Below are positions 1 to 7,567 of a stretch of DNA of 64,000 bases, piece by piece. A program made the position numbers and the translations under genes. The notes beneath the pieces were generated by a model that worked only from the letters and a program-made list of their open reading frames with translations, had not been told where the DNA came from and did not search any database. Source of the stretch: Crocinitomicaceae bacterium (GTDB taxonomy: Bacteria; Bacteroidota; Bacteroidia; Flavobacteriales_D; Crocinitomicaceae); assembly GCA_024643725.1 (NCBI GenBank), contig JAHEMJ010000012.1:186001-250000 (forward strand), in the 5' to 3' direction. Every line of letters starts with the position of its first letter. The stretch's first letter is position 1.

Positions 1-368
1 AAACTAGGTTCAAAATCGAGTTGAAGTGCAAGTACACGTTGACAAAACTGAAGAACGGAGGCTTCATCAATCATGATCCCATTGATGCGAATGCGTTCCC
101 TGAAATCAACAATATGTGGAGAGGTGAAAAGTCCTACCGTTTCACCCAATTCGGTTAAAATCGAACTGATGTAAGAACAAGTTGATCCCTTGCCATTCGT
201 CCCTGCGACGTGAATGATTTTGGCTGAATTTTCCTCCAGCTTTAGTTCGGACAGGAGTTGAGAAGTTTGTGATAGTCCGGGTTTGTATGCCCCTGCACCA
301 ATATTTTGATAGGATGGAAATTGTTGGAACATCCAATCGATCGCCGCAGAATAGGAGTTTAATTCCAT
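1..368 (-). CDS. folC: Dihydrofolate/folylpolyglutamate synthase (FolC), N-terminal part, cut by window edge
   Basis: The reverse strand encodes about 122 residues from an ATG at 368 and runs off the window, so the C-terminal two thirds are missing. The translation contains HVAGTNGKGSTCSYI (the Mur-ligase-type ATP-binding P-loop of FolC) followed by GLFTSPHIVDFRERIRING, the folate-binding region. FolC adds glutamate to (dihydro)folates in the cytoplasm. It starts 4 bp after the nhaD stop codon, so it is probably the last gene of a GDH-nhaD-folC transcript. The 64-residue ORF listed at 142-336 is an out-of-frame shadow of it. Function is clear from the motifs; only whether it is mono- or bifunctional cannot be judged. 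Confidence 0.93.
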   Translation of the reverse strand, partial: MELNSYSAAIDWMFQQFPSYQNIGAGAYKPGLSQTSQLLSELKLEENSAKIIHVAGTNGKGSTCSYISSILTELGETVGLFTSPHIVDFRERIRINGIMIDEASVLQFCQRVLALQLDFEPS

Positions 369-372
369 GGAA

Positions 373-1734
373 TTACATCATTTGAAGAAAAAAGACACCG
401 ATGCCAGCAAAGTAACCAATAAGTGCTAAAAGGGCGATGTTTTTGAGGTACCAGAAAAAAGAAATTTTTTCCATTCCCATGGCAACCACTCCAGCTGCTG
501 AACCAATGATGAGCATGGATCCACCAGTTCCTGCGGCATAGGCGATGAGGTGCCAAATTTCGTGGTTTGGTGTGAATTGAAACATCCCCATAGAAGCTGC
601 CACAAGTGGAACATTATCAATGATTGCTGAAGAAATTCCTAGTAAAATCACAAATAACGATGTGGACATACTTTCGCTAACTTGTTGCCCAAACGCGAAG
701 ATCATTCCCATTGATTCCATTGCTGCTATGGTCATTAAAATTCCTAGAAAGAATAGAATACTCGAAAATTCAATTTTAGTCAACGCTTTGATCGTTGGGC
801 TTCCATGGGATTCATGTTCTATTAGTTCCGTCATTGAAAATTGTCGATTGCTGATTAGTTCCGCTAGAATTGCGACGATTCCTACCGCCAACATCATCCC
901 CATGTAGGGCGGGAGGTGTGTGGTCATTTTTAGAATGGGGACAAAAACGATGCATCCTAAACCAGTTAATAAAATGATTATTCCTTGTTTATGTGAGGAA
1001 TCCTTTGCTTCGCTTGGAACAATATCTCCTTTAAATACGGACATAAAAGACGCCAATAGGAGGGGGATAATCAATGAAATCGAAGCCGGTAAAAAGAGAT
1101 GAGCGACGAGTGATCCAGCGTGTACTTTGTTGTTCATCCAAAGCATGGTGGTGGTGACATCGCCTATTGGAGACCATGCTCCACCTGCATTTGCAGCGAT
1201 GATAATAAAACCGGTGTACCATTTTCTAAGTTCGGCATCACTTACAATTTTACGTAGAATACTGATGAGAACGATGGTGGTTGTTAAGTTGTCAATGAGC
1301 GCTGAAAGAAAGAAAGCGATGAGGCAGATAATCCAAAGTAAGTTTCTTTTATTGGTTGCTGTAATGCCTTTTTTCACGACTTGAAATCCATCAAAATGAT
1401 CGATGATTTCAACGACGGTCATAGCACCAATTAAAAAAATGAGAATCTCACATGTTTTTCCAAAATGATGAAGTAACGACCCATCAATAAGTGCGCGTTT
1501 CTGAGAGATCGTTCCGGTTAATTCAGGGATATGAACTTGTCCACATTTCGGATCGTGTAATAATCCAATTACAGGATCTAACCAAAGTGCAATGTGGGGT
1601 AAACCAATATAAATGATGGCCCAAGAAAGCACCATCATAAGCAAAGCAGGTACCAACTTATCCATTTTCAAGCGATGCTCCATGGTGATGGCGGCATAGC
1701 CAAAAAGAAAAACGATAAGTAGGGAAAAAGCCAT
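373..1734 (-). CDS. nhaD: Na+/H+ antiporter, NhaD type
   Basis: This 453-residue protein is almost entirely hydrophobic with roughly a dozen membrane segments and begins with a membrane helix (MAFSLLIVFLFGYAAITMEH). The order of segments, the short polar loop after the second helix and the stretches IDNLTTTIVLI and ANAGGAWSPIGDVTT are typical of the ion transporter superfamily member NhaD, which exchanges cytoplasmic Na+ for H+ at the inner membrane. The length matches the family. It lies 3 bp after the dehydrogenase stop and 4 bp before folC, so the three are very likely co-transcribed. The family call is firm; the ion preference is taken from the family. Confidence 0.9.
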   Translation of the reverse strand: MAFSLLIVFLFGYAAITMEHRLKMDKLVPALLMMVLSWAIIYIGLPHIALWLDPVIGLLHDPKCGQVHIPELTGTISQKRALIDGSLLHHFGKTCEILIFLIGAMTVVEIIDHFDGFQVVKKGITATNKRNLLWIICLIAFFLSALIDNLTTTIVLISILRKIVSDAELRKWYTGFIIIAANAGGAWSPIGDVTTTMLWMNNKVHAGSLVAHLFLPASISLIIPLLLASFMSVFKGDIVPSEAKDSSHKQGIIILLTGLGCIVFVPILKMTTHLPPYMGMMLAVGIVAILAELISNRQFSMTELIEHESHGSPTIKALTKIEFSSILFFLGILMTIAAMESMGMIFAFGQQVSESMSTSLFVILLGISSAIIDNVPLVAASMGMFQFTPNHEIWHLIAYAAGTGGSMLIIGSAAGVVAMGMEKISFFWYLKNIALLALIGYFAGIGVFFLQMM

Positions 1735-1737
1735 AAA

Positions 1738-2967
1738 CTACACCAACTGTTTCAAGGCGATTTCAAAGGCTGTCTTAGCAATGTTTGTTTTATCAGCGTT
1801 TAATTCGTGTGCTTTTTTCAAAGCATTGAAAATAATCGAACTGGTATCTTCAAAAATCAACTGATCTTCAATGGAATCAAGGTCGTTACTCATCAAATAG
1901 GCAAAAACACGCGCCATTCCACAATTCGCAATAAAATCTGGAATCAGGGATAAATTAGCGTCAGCTTTCTCTGCGATTGGACCAAAGAAAATTTCTTGAT
2001 CGGCGAACGGAACATTCGCACCTGAAGAAATCACTTTGAGTCCGGCTGCTAACAGCTCATTCAAATTCGCTTCGGACAACATGCGGCTTCCGGCGCAAGG
2101 AATGAACACATCCGCAGGTGTGCTCCAAATGCGCGCGTTAACCTCATCAAAAGAAAGCATGTGTTCGCTTTTCAACTCGTTTCCATTTTTCGAAAGGAAC
2201 AGATCTTTTACTTCTTCAAAACTCAATCCATCTTCCTTGATGATTCCGCCAACGCGGTCGATAATCCCAACGATTTTTGCGCCATTTAACGCGAGGTAAT
2301 ATGCTGCGGCTGAACCGACATTACCCCATCCTTGTACGATGACTTTTTTTCCAGCCAAATCGCCTCCCCATAATGAGTAGTAATGACGAATGGATTCAGA
2401 AACACCGTATCCAGTAATCATATCTGCTACAACGTACTTACGGGAAACATCTGGACTTAAGGTTTCGTCTTCAATCACTTTCAAAACACCACGTTGTAAT
2501 TGTCCAATGCGGTTCATTTTCTGAGCTTCCTTCGGTTGGAAATGTCCGTTAAAAACACCCTCCTGTGGATGCCAAACACCACATGATTCAGTAATAGGAA
2601 TGACCTCGTGGATTTCATCAACATTTAAATCCCCGCCTGTTCCGTAGTAATTTTTCAATAGGGGAGAAACCGCTGCAAACCAACGTTTTAAAACGCCTTC
2701 TTTGCGTGGATCTTTTGGGTCAAAATTAATTCCTGATTTAGCTCCACCGATTGCTGGACCAGCAACGGTAAATTTAACTTCCATTGTTTTTGCTAAGGAT
2801 TCTACTTCGCGCTTGTCAAGTCCAACACGCATGCGTGTTCCACCGCCAGCAGCTCCACCGCGAAGGGAGTTGATAACCACCCAACCTTCTGCTTCTGTTT
2901 CAGCATCTTTCCACTCAAAAACGATTTCTGGTCGTTTGTTCTCAAATTTTTGGAGTAAATCTTTCAT
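1738..2967 (-). CDS. Glu/Leu/Phe/Val dehydrogenase family protein (probable glutamate dehydrogenase)
   Basis: The family signature is clear: a dimerisation domain with SLRGGAAGGGTRM, the substrate-lysine region GPAIGGAKSGINFDP, and a C-terminal Rossmann domain with VIVQGWGNVGSAAAYYL. Such enzymes deaminate an amino acid oxidatively with NAD(P)+, usually glutamate to 2-oxoglutarate. The ORF track starts at 3027 (429 aa), but a TAATTTTG -7 element at 2988-2995 on this strand lies inside that extension, so I choose the ATG at 2967 (409 aa, beginning MKDLLQKFEN), which also fits the usual family start. It leads an operon with nhaD and folC. Glutamate is the most likely substrate, but leucine or phenylalanine cannot be excluded by eye. 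Confidence 0.85.
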   Translation of the reverse strand: MKDLLQKFENKRPEIVFEWKDAETEAEGWVVINSLRGGAAGGGTRMRVGLDKREVESLAKTMEVKFTVAGPAIGGAKSGINFDPKDPRKEGVLKRWFAAVSPLLKNYYGTGGDLNVDEIHEVIPITESCGVWHPQEGVFNGHFQPKEAQKMNRIGQLQRGVLKVIEDETLSPDVSRKYVVADMITGYGVSESIRHYYSLWGGDLAGKKVIVQGWGNVGSAAAYYLALNGAKIVGIIDRVGGIIKEDGLSFEEVKDLFLSKNGNELKSEHMLSFDEVNARIWSTPADVFIPCAGSRMLSEANLNELLAAGLKVISSGANVPFADQEIFFGPIAEKADANLSLIPDFIANCGMARVFAYLMSNDLDSIEDQLIFEDTSSIIFNALKKAHELNADKTNIAKTAFEIALKQLV

Positions 2968-2987
2968 TTCTTTTGTTGTATAGGATG

Positions 2988-2995
2988 CAAAATTA
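2988..2995 (-). promoter_or_regulatory. -7 element of the dehydrogenase-nhaD-folC operon
   Basis: TAATTTTG on the reverse strand matches the Bacteroidota -7 consensus TAnnTTTG and ends 20 nt before the ATG at 2967. No TTG lies at the ideal distance upstream. Its position decides the choice of the shorter start for the dehydrogenase. Confidence 0.55.
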
Positions 2996-3051
2996 GGAAA
3001 ATGGTCCTTATGGAGCCGGAATTTCAAATTATTTTCAAACAGTTTATTGAC

Positions 3052-4137
3052 TTATTGTGCGCGATGATAGACTCCTGTGCAAAGTTCTTTGCTAGCACCT
3101 GTTACACTTGGAACGTTGGTGTGTTCGCCACGTAAGTGTCGTGCGCCGAGAAAGGCAAAGACGATGGCCTCCTTGAAATCGATGATTTCCTTCTCTGGAA
3201 TCAGGCATTTCCCAGCGAAATGAACACGGAGTCTTTCTATTAAAAAAATGTTTTTCGCTCCACCTCCTGTGATGAAGACCGAATTTAATCCTTCATGGTT
3301 CAGAATATGCGCCACTTGTATGGCGACATGTTCGGTATGGGTTGACAATAAATCAGGCAAGGATAAATGCAAATCGAAATTTGGCAGGTATTGGTCGTTC
3401 AGCCATTCAATGCCCAAGGATTTAGGAGCTGCTTGTTGATAATAACTCAAGGAATTCAAGGTCATGAGTAAATCTTGCTTGACGTTGCCAGAACGCGCAA
3501 GTTCGCCATCTTGGTCAAAGGATTTCCCAATGGATTGCATGAGCATGTTCGATGGGAGATTTGCTGGGGAAATATCAAACGCTTGAATGTTACCGTTTTT
3601 TTTGAAGCTAATATTTGAGAAGCCACCTAAGTTTAAAAATGCTTCTGCCTTTTCTCCGAATAAATGGAAGTCACCGATTGGAACGAGTGGAGCTCCTTGT
3701 CCACCGGCGATCACATCTAAACTCCTAAAGTCATTGATCACGTCGATTCCTGTGTGAAACGCTAAGGTTGCTCCACAGCCAATTTGCGTCGTGAATCCAT
3801 GCTGTGGTTGATGAAAAACGGTGTGTCCGTGCGAAGCGATTGCCATAATTTGCGTCGAGGAAAGGGCATGTGCTTGCATGAATTCAGACACCATTTCTGC
3901 AAAACATAGACTTAGTTCTTTGTCGAAATGTTGAAGAGCTTCGGCGGACATTTTTGTAACGTGTCCTAGCTTTTCTAGAATGGCATCAGGATAACTAAAT
4001 GTATGAGAATGAAGCAGGTTAAATTCAATTTTATCCGCTTGAAAATCAAAGCAAACATGAGCAATATCCAATCCGTCGAGGGATGTCCCTGACATCAGAC
4101 CTAAAATCTCCATTTTATTCCGGTTTATTTCTTTCAT
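3052..4137 (-). CDS. anmK: Anhydro-N-acetylmuramic acid kinase
   Basis: The 361-residue protein has the family N-terminus GLMSGTSLDGLDIAH (phosphate-binding loop), then ASHGHTVFHQP, the INDFRSLDVIAGGQGAPLVP block and the C-terminal VFITGGGAKN, all diagnostic of AnmK. It phosphorylates and opens 1,6-anhydro-MurNAc to MurNAc-6-phosphate during cell-wall recycling in the cytoplasm. Length is normal for the family. The annotated start (MKEINRNKMEIL) has an in-frame alternative eight codons later; both leave the active site intact. It is divergent from the acyl-CoA dehydrogenase gene. No other recycling genes are in the window. Confidence 0.95.
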   Translation of the reverse strand: MKEINRNKMEILGLMSGTSLDGLDIAHVCFDFQADKIEFNLLHSHTFSYPDAILEKLGHVTKMSAEALQHFDKELSLCFAEMVSEFMQAHALSSTQIMAIASHGHTVFHQPQHGFTTQIGCGATLAFHTGIDVINDFRSLDVIAGGQGAPLVPIGDFHLFGEKAEAFLNLGGFSNISFKKNGNIQAFDISPANLPSNMLMQSIGKSFDQDGELARSGNVKQDLLMTLNSLSYYQQAAPKSLGIEWLNDQYLPNFDLHLSLPDLLSTHTEHVAIQVAHILNHEGLNSVFITGGGAKNIFLIERLRVHFAGKCLIPEKEIIDFKEAIVFAFLGARHLRGEHTNVPSVTGASKELCTGVYHRAQ

Positions 4138-4154
4138 GCTTGGCAGAATTCATT

Positions 4155-4162
4155 TATTTTTG
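4155..4162 (+). promoter_or_regulatory. -7 element for acyl-CoA dehydrogenase
   Basis: TATTTTTG matches TAnnTTTG and ends 24 nt before the ATG at 4187. No good -33 TTG is found at 17-23 nt upstream, so support is from the -7 box only. It makes the upstream start at 4136 in the ORF track unlikely. Confidence 0.45.
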
Positions 4163-4186
4163 TTCAAAATTAAAAAATCAATCAAC

Positions 4187-5329
4187 ATGAATTTTGAATT
4201 GACAGAAGAGCAACTTGCGGTAAAGGAAGCAGCTAGGGATTTTGCTCAAAACGTATTGAAGCCAGGAGTAATCGATCGCGATAACAACCAACGTTTTCCT
4301 GCAGAGGAAATCAAGCAACTTGCTGAGTTAGGTTTTATGGGAATGATGGTAGATCCTCAATATGGTGGAAGTGGCATGGACACTTTGTCCTACGTGCTAG
4401 CCATGGAAGAAATTTCTAAAGTGGATGCTTCTGCGTCCGTTTGTATGTCCGTGAACAATTCATTGGTTTGTTGGGGATTGGAGAAATATGGTTCGGAAGA
4501 ACAAAAACAAAAATTCTTAGTGCCTTTGGCGACAGGTGAGAAAATCGGTGCTTTCTGTTTATCAGAACCAGAAGCAGGATCGGATGCAACTTCTCAACGC
4601 ACAACTGCAGTTGACATGGGAGATTACTATTTGTTGAACGGTACGAAAAACTGGATAACAAATGGTTCATCGGCTTCCACTTATTTGGTGATTGCACAAA
4701 CAAATACGGAATTAGGACACAAAGGAATCAATGCCTTGATTGTAGAGCGTGGAATGGAAGGATTTGTTGTTGGTGCTAAAGAAGACAAAATGGGTATTCG
4801 CGGAAGTGATACACATACCTTGTTATTCAACGATGTAAAAGTTCCGAAAGCGAATCGCATTGGCGAGGATGGATTTGGATTCACGTTTGCCATGAAAGTG
4901 TTAAGCGGTGGAAGAATCGGAATTGCAGCACAAGCCTTAGGAATTGCAGCAGGTGCATTTGAATTAGCGACAGCTTATTCAAAAGAGCGCAAGGCGTTTG
5001 GAAAGGAGATTTACAAACACCAAGCAATTGCATTTAAATTGGCTGATATGGCTACAGAAATCGAAGCAGCACGTTTGTTGGTTTACAAATCAGCAATGGA
5101 TAAAGACATGGGTAAAAATTACGACCAGTCTAGTGCGATGGCTAAATTATACGCATCCAAAGTTGCGATGGAACAAACCGTGGAGGCTGTTCAAATTCAC
5201 GGTGGATATGGATTTGTAAAAGAATACCATGTTGAGCGATTAATGCGCGATGCGAAAATTACACAGATTTACGAAGGAACTTCAGAGGTGCAAAAAATTG
5301 TCATTTCTCGAGGTGTTCTTGCGGATTAA
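4187..5329 (+). CDS. Acyl-CoA dehydrogenase
   Basis: The ATG at 4187 gives 380 residues beginning MNFELTEEQLAVKEAARDFA, the standard start of short/medium-chain acyl-CoA dehydrogenases; the 17 codons before it in the ORF track look like untranslated leader. FAD and substrate motifs follow in order: AFCLSEPEAGSDA, the KNWITNG block, a middle beta domain, and the C-terminal IHGGYGFVKEYHVERLMRDAK with YEGTSEVQK, where the catalytic Glu sits just before G-T-S. It makes a 2,3-enoyl-CoA and passes electrons to ETF, and is soluble in the cytoplasm. It precedes the dioxygenase gene by 17 bp. The acyl chain is not predictable; butyryl-CoA-type or branched substrates are likely. Confidence 0.92.
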   Translation: MNFELTEEQLAVKEAARDFAQNVLKPGVIDRDNNQRFPAEEIKQLAELGFMGMMVDPQYGGSGMDTLSYVLAMEEISKVDASASVCMSVNNSLVCWGLEKYGSEEQKQKFLVPLATGEKIGAFCLSEPEAGSDATSQRTTAVDMGDYYLLNGTKNWITNGSSASTYLVIAQTNTELGHKGINALIVERGMEGFVVGAKEDKMGIRGSDTHTLLFNDVKVPKANRIGEDGFGFTFAMKVLSGGRIGIAAQALGIAAGAFELATAYSKERKAFGKEIYKHQAIAFKLADMATEIEAARLLVYKSAMDKDMGKNYDQSSAMAKLYASKVAMEQTVEAVQIHGGYGFVKEYHVERLMRDAKITQIYEGTSEVQKIVISRGVLAD

Positions 5330-5346
5330 TTAGAAATATTCGAATT

Positions 5347-5871
5347 ATGTTAGCTCCTTTTAACTTACAAAAGTGGATCGATGAGAACAGAGATCTACTG
5401 AAGCCGCCAGTGTCGAACAAGAACTTGTACAAAGAAGCTGGTGATTTTATTGTGATGGTTGTTGCTGGCCCAAATGCCAGAAAGGACTATCATTTCAACG
5501 AAAGTGAGGAGCTATTCTATCAAATTGAAGGAGATATTACCGTGCGTGTTCAAGAAAATGGTCAAGCGAAAGATGTGATCATTCAGGAGGGAGAAATGTT
5601 TTTACTTCCAGCGAACACGCCACATTCTCCATCACGCGGAGCAAACACAGTTGGACTAGTGATTGAACGCGTTCGAAAAGGAACGGACTTGCAAGATGGT
5701 TTGATGTGGTTTTGCGAGAAATGCAATAACCATTTGAAAACATACCGTTTTCCACTTTCGAATATCGAACAGGATTTTATTCCTCGATTCAAAGAGTTTT
5801 ATGGTTCCGAAGAAATGAGAACATGTTCCGAATGTGGACATGTCATGGAAGTAGATCCTAACTTTGTTTAG
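5347..5871 (+). CDS. nbaC: 3-hydroxyanthranilate 3,4-dioxygenase
   Basis: This 174-residue cupin opens the ring of 3-hydroxyanthranilate to 2-amino-3-carboxymuconate semialdehyde, a step of the kynurenine route leading either to quinolinate/NAD or to full breakdown. The catalytic Fe(II) ligands are visible as His49, Glu55 and His93 (PHSPSR). The bacterial-type second, rubredoxin-like metal site is intact with two CxxC pairs (Cys123/126 and Cys160/163). Length equals the family norm. It follows the acyl-CoA dehydrogenase by 17 bp and may share its promoter. Kynurenine 3-monooxygenase, which makes its substrate precursor, is encoded at 34.3-35.6 kb; kynureninase is not in the window. Confidence 0.95.
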   Translation: MLAPFNLQKWIDENRDLLKPPVSNKNLYKEAGDFIVMVVAGPNARKDYHFNESEELFYQIEGDITVRVQENGQAKDVIIQEGEMFLLPANTPHSPSRGANTVGLVIERVRKGTDLQDGLMWFCEKCNNHLKTYRFPLSNIEQDFIPRFKEFYGSEEMRTCSECGHVMEVDPNFV

Positions 5872-5889
5872 CAGGATTTTCTCTTCTTT

Positions 5890-6321
5890 TTATTGAGGTT
5901 GATACGTATAACGGTGAGATTGACCCGTTTGGAAAATGTCCTCTACAAGCACCAATTGTTTATTGCGTAATTCTTTGATGCTAAACTCGTGTGTCGGTGT
6001 TGACGTAGTATCTGTATAGAAATAAAGCGTTTCATCCTTTTCAGCAAATTCCCAACGTCCATTTGCATAAGTCCCTTGAATTTGACCTAAAGCATTTGTT
6101 GTTGTCGAGTAAGAATACGTACCATCTTTGTCAATACTTAACTTGGTTGTGAAATCACCGTTAAAGGCGTTGTTTCCACTTACTGAATATGCTTTTAACA
6201 CCCAATCATTGCAAAGTCGAGCTTTTCTAGTCAACGCAGAGAAATTAGGTCCTTCACTGTATTTATGGCATGAAGAAAAGAACAATGTAGAGATAAAAAG
6301 GGCTGCGATTGCGATTCTCAT
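5890..6321 (-). CDS. Small lipoprotein with lipocalin-like composition, function unknown
   Basis: From the ATG at 6321 the protein is 143 residues, starting with a lipoprotein signal (MRIAIAALFISTLFFSSC, lipobox FSSC). The ORF track extends 56 codons further upstream, but that part has no coding character and would run through the promoter at 6337-6344. The mature part has alternating short beta-like strands (KLSIDKDGTYSYS, GRWEFAEKDETLYFY), similar in style to the lipocalin-like proteins common in Bacteroidota. It is convergent with the dioxygenase gene, with 18 bp between stops. I do not recognise a specific family. Confidence 0.75.
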   Translation of the reverse strand: MRIAIAALFISTLFFSSCHKYSEGPNFSALTRKARLCNDWVLKAYSVSGNNAFNGDFTTKLSIDKDGTYSYSTTTNALGQIQGTYANGRWEFAEKDETLYFYTDTTSTPTHEFSIKELRNKQLVLVEDIFQTGQSHRYTYQPQ

Positions 6322-6336
6322 AGTTAAGTTTTTTTT

Positions 6337-6344
6337 CAAATGTA
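6337..6344 (-). promoter_or_regulatory. -7 element for the 143-aa lipoprotein
   Basis: TACATTTG on the reverse strand matches TAnnTTTG and ends 15 nt before the ATG at 6321. Together with the box at 6378-6385 it forms a compact divergent promoter region of about 50 bp. Confidence 0.5.
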
Positions 6345-6377
6345 CTAAACAAACTGCAATTTTCAGCACAATCCTTG

Positions 6378-6385
6378 TAATTTTG
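6378..6385 (+). promoter_or_regulatory. -7 element placed 4 nt before the ATG of the HMA lipoprotein
   Basis: TAATTTTG is a full match to TAnnTTTG and is separated from the ATG at 6390 by only TAAC. Transcription would begin at or next to the start codon, predicting a leaderless mRNA. Confidence 0.55.
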
Positions 6386-6389
6386 TAAC

Positions 6390-6755
6390 ATGAAAACGAT
6401 TCCATACATCTTTGCCTTGTGTTTCTTATTTTCTTGTCAAGGGTCTGACGTGCAAGAGAAAAAGACCGAATTAAAAAAAGAAAAAACAATTCCAGTACAT
6501 GCGAATGCTCAATTGGATTTCTCCGTCGAGGGGATGGTTTGTCAAATGGGTTGCGGTGGATCTATGCGAAAGGAATTGAAAAACGCAGGTGGTGTGGAGC
6601 GTGTGGATGTCAATTTTGTCGAAGACCAAAAAATTCAAAAAGTAACAGTGAGTTATGATTCATTGATGATTTCAGCTGAAAAAATCAGCTCGATTTTGAA
6701 CACAATCAACGACAAACAATTCACTGCTAAGATTATAGCCAAAAAATCCATTTAA
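6390..6755 (+). CDS. Lipoprotein with heavy-metal-associated (HMA) domain
   Basis: The 121-residue product has a short signal with lipobox (FALCFLFSC), a charged linker of about 20 residues, then a ferredoxin-like HMA domain (about residues 42-115): FSVEGMVCQMGCGGSMRKEL, a GGVERVDVNF strand and a C-terminal TAKII strand. Canonical HMA domains carry GMxCxxC; here the cysteines are spaced C-x3-C. Export and lipidation put it at the envelope, so it may bind copper, zinc or a similar ion there; this is inference. Its stop overlaps the start of the next gene (TAATG), which suggests translational coupling. The predicted transcript is leaderless. Confidence 0.85.
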   Translation: MKTIPYIFALCFLFSCQGSDVQEKKTELKKEKTIPVHANAQLDFSVEGMVCQMGCGGSMRKELKNAGGVERVDVNFVEDQKIQKVTVSYDSLMISAEKISSILNTINDKQFTAKIIAKKSI

Positions 6756-7516
6756 TGGAACTATTTTATCGAGAAATGGGAGAGGGGCAACCCTTAGTCA
6801 TCCTACACGGACTTTTTGGATTTTCCGATAACTGGCAGACCCAAGCGAAGAAATTTTCCGATTATTATCGTGTGATCTTAGTTGATTTGCGCAATCATGG
6901 ACATTCTCCTTGGTCGGATGCGTTTTCATATGCGCTCATGGTCGAAGATTTGAAATCCTTATTTGATGCGTTGAATTTAACGGATGTCATCTTGCTCGGA
7001 CATTCAATGGGTGGAAAAGTAGCGATGCATTTTGCTCAGAAATATGAGGACCGTCTCAATAAATTGATTGTTGTGGATATGGGTGTAAAGTCCTATCCTT
7101 TGCATCACGAACATATCCTAAAAGCATTTCACGAGATTGACCTCAGTAAGCTTTCTGCACGCAGTGAAGCGGAGGCCATATTGAAACAGTTTATTGATTC
7201 CGATGGAGTACGACAATTTCTTTTAAAAAATCTATATTGGATGGAAAAAGGAAAGCTTTCTTGGCGCGTGAATTTTCCTGTTTTAGAGAGAGAAATGTCA
7301 GAAATATTAAGTTCATTACCTGAGAAGGAAGTACTCACGTCTACCTTGTTTATTCGAGGAGAATTATCCAATTACATTTTGGATTCGGACATCCCAATTT
7401 TGGAGTCTTATTTTCCAGACTCTCAATTAATTTCTGTTGAAAACGCTGGTCATTGGGTCCATGCAGAAGCGCCGGAAGCATTCGTCGACGCTGTTCTTGG
7501 ATTTTGTTTGAGATAA
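6755..7516 (+). CDS. Alpha/beta hydrolase, YbfF-like esterase
   Basis: The 253-residue protein is a complete alpha/beta-hydrolase: oxyanion region LHGLFGFSDNW near the N-terminus, strand and loop VDLRNHGHSPWS, nucleophile elbow GHSMGG, and a late histidine in ENAGHWVHAEAP. This arrangement matches the YbfF/esterase group that cleaves short acyl or acyl-CoA esters in the cytoplasm. No signal peptide is seen. It overlaps the preceding lipoprotein gene by one base and is followed directly by a strong bidirectional terminator. Substrate is unknown. Confidence 0.88.
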   Translation: MELFYREMGEGQPLVILHGLFGFSDNWQTQAKKFSDYYRVILVDLRNHGHSPWSDAFSYALMVEDLKSLFDALNLTDVILLGHSMGGKVAMHFAQKYEDRLNKLIVVDMGVKSYPLHHEHILKAFHEIDLSKLSARSEAEAILKQFIDSDGVRQFLLKNLYWMEKGKLSWRVNFPVLEREMSEILSSLPEKEVLTSTLFIRGELSNYILDSDIPILESYFPDSQLISVENAGHWVHAEAPEAFVDAVLGFCLR

Positions 7517-7517
7517 A

Positions 7518-7545
7518 AAAAACCGCCCATTTCTGAGCGGTTTTT
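7518..7545. terminator. Bidirectional intrinsic terminator between convergent genes
   Basis: AAAAACCGC and GCGGTTTTT form a 9-bp stem around a 10-nt loop, with A-tract on one side and T-tract on the other, so it can end transcription in both directions. It separates the hydrolase gene (+) from the T9SS cargo gene (-). Confidence 0.85.
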
Positions 7546-7567
7546 CAACGATTTATTTTTCTTGTTC

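Noticed and set aside
4136-4186. 17-codon extension of acyl-CoA dehydrogenase
   Set aside because: It contains the TATTTTTG box; the family starts at MNFELTEEQL.
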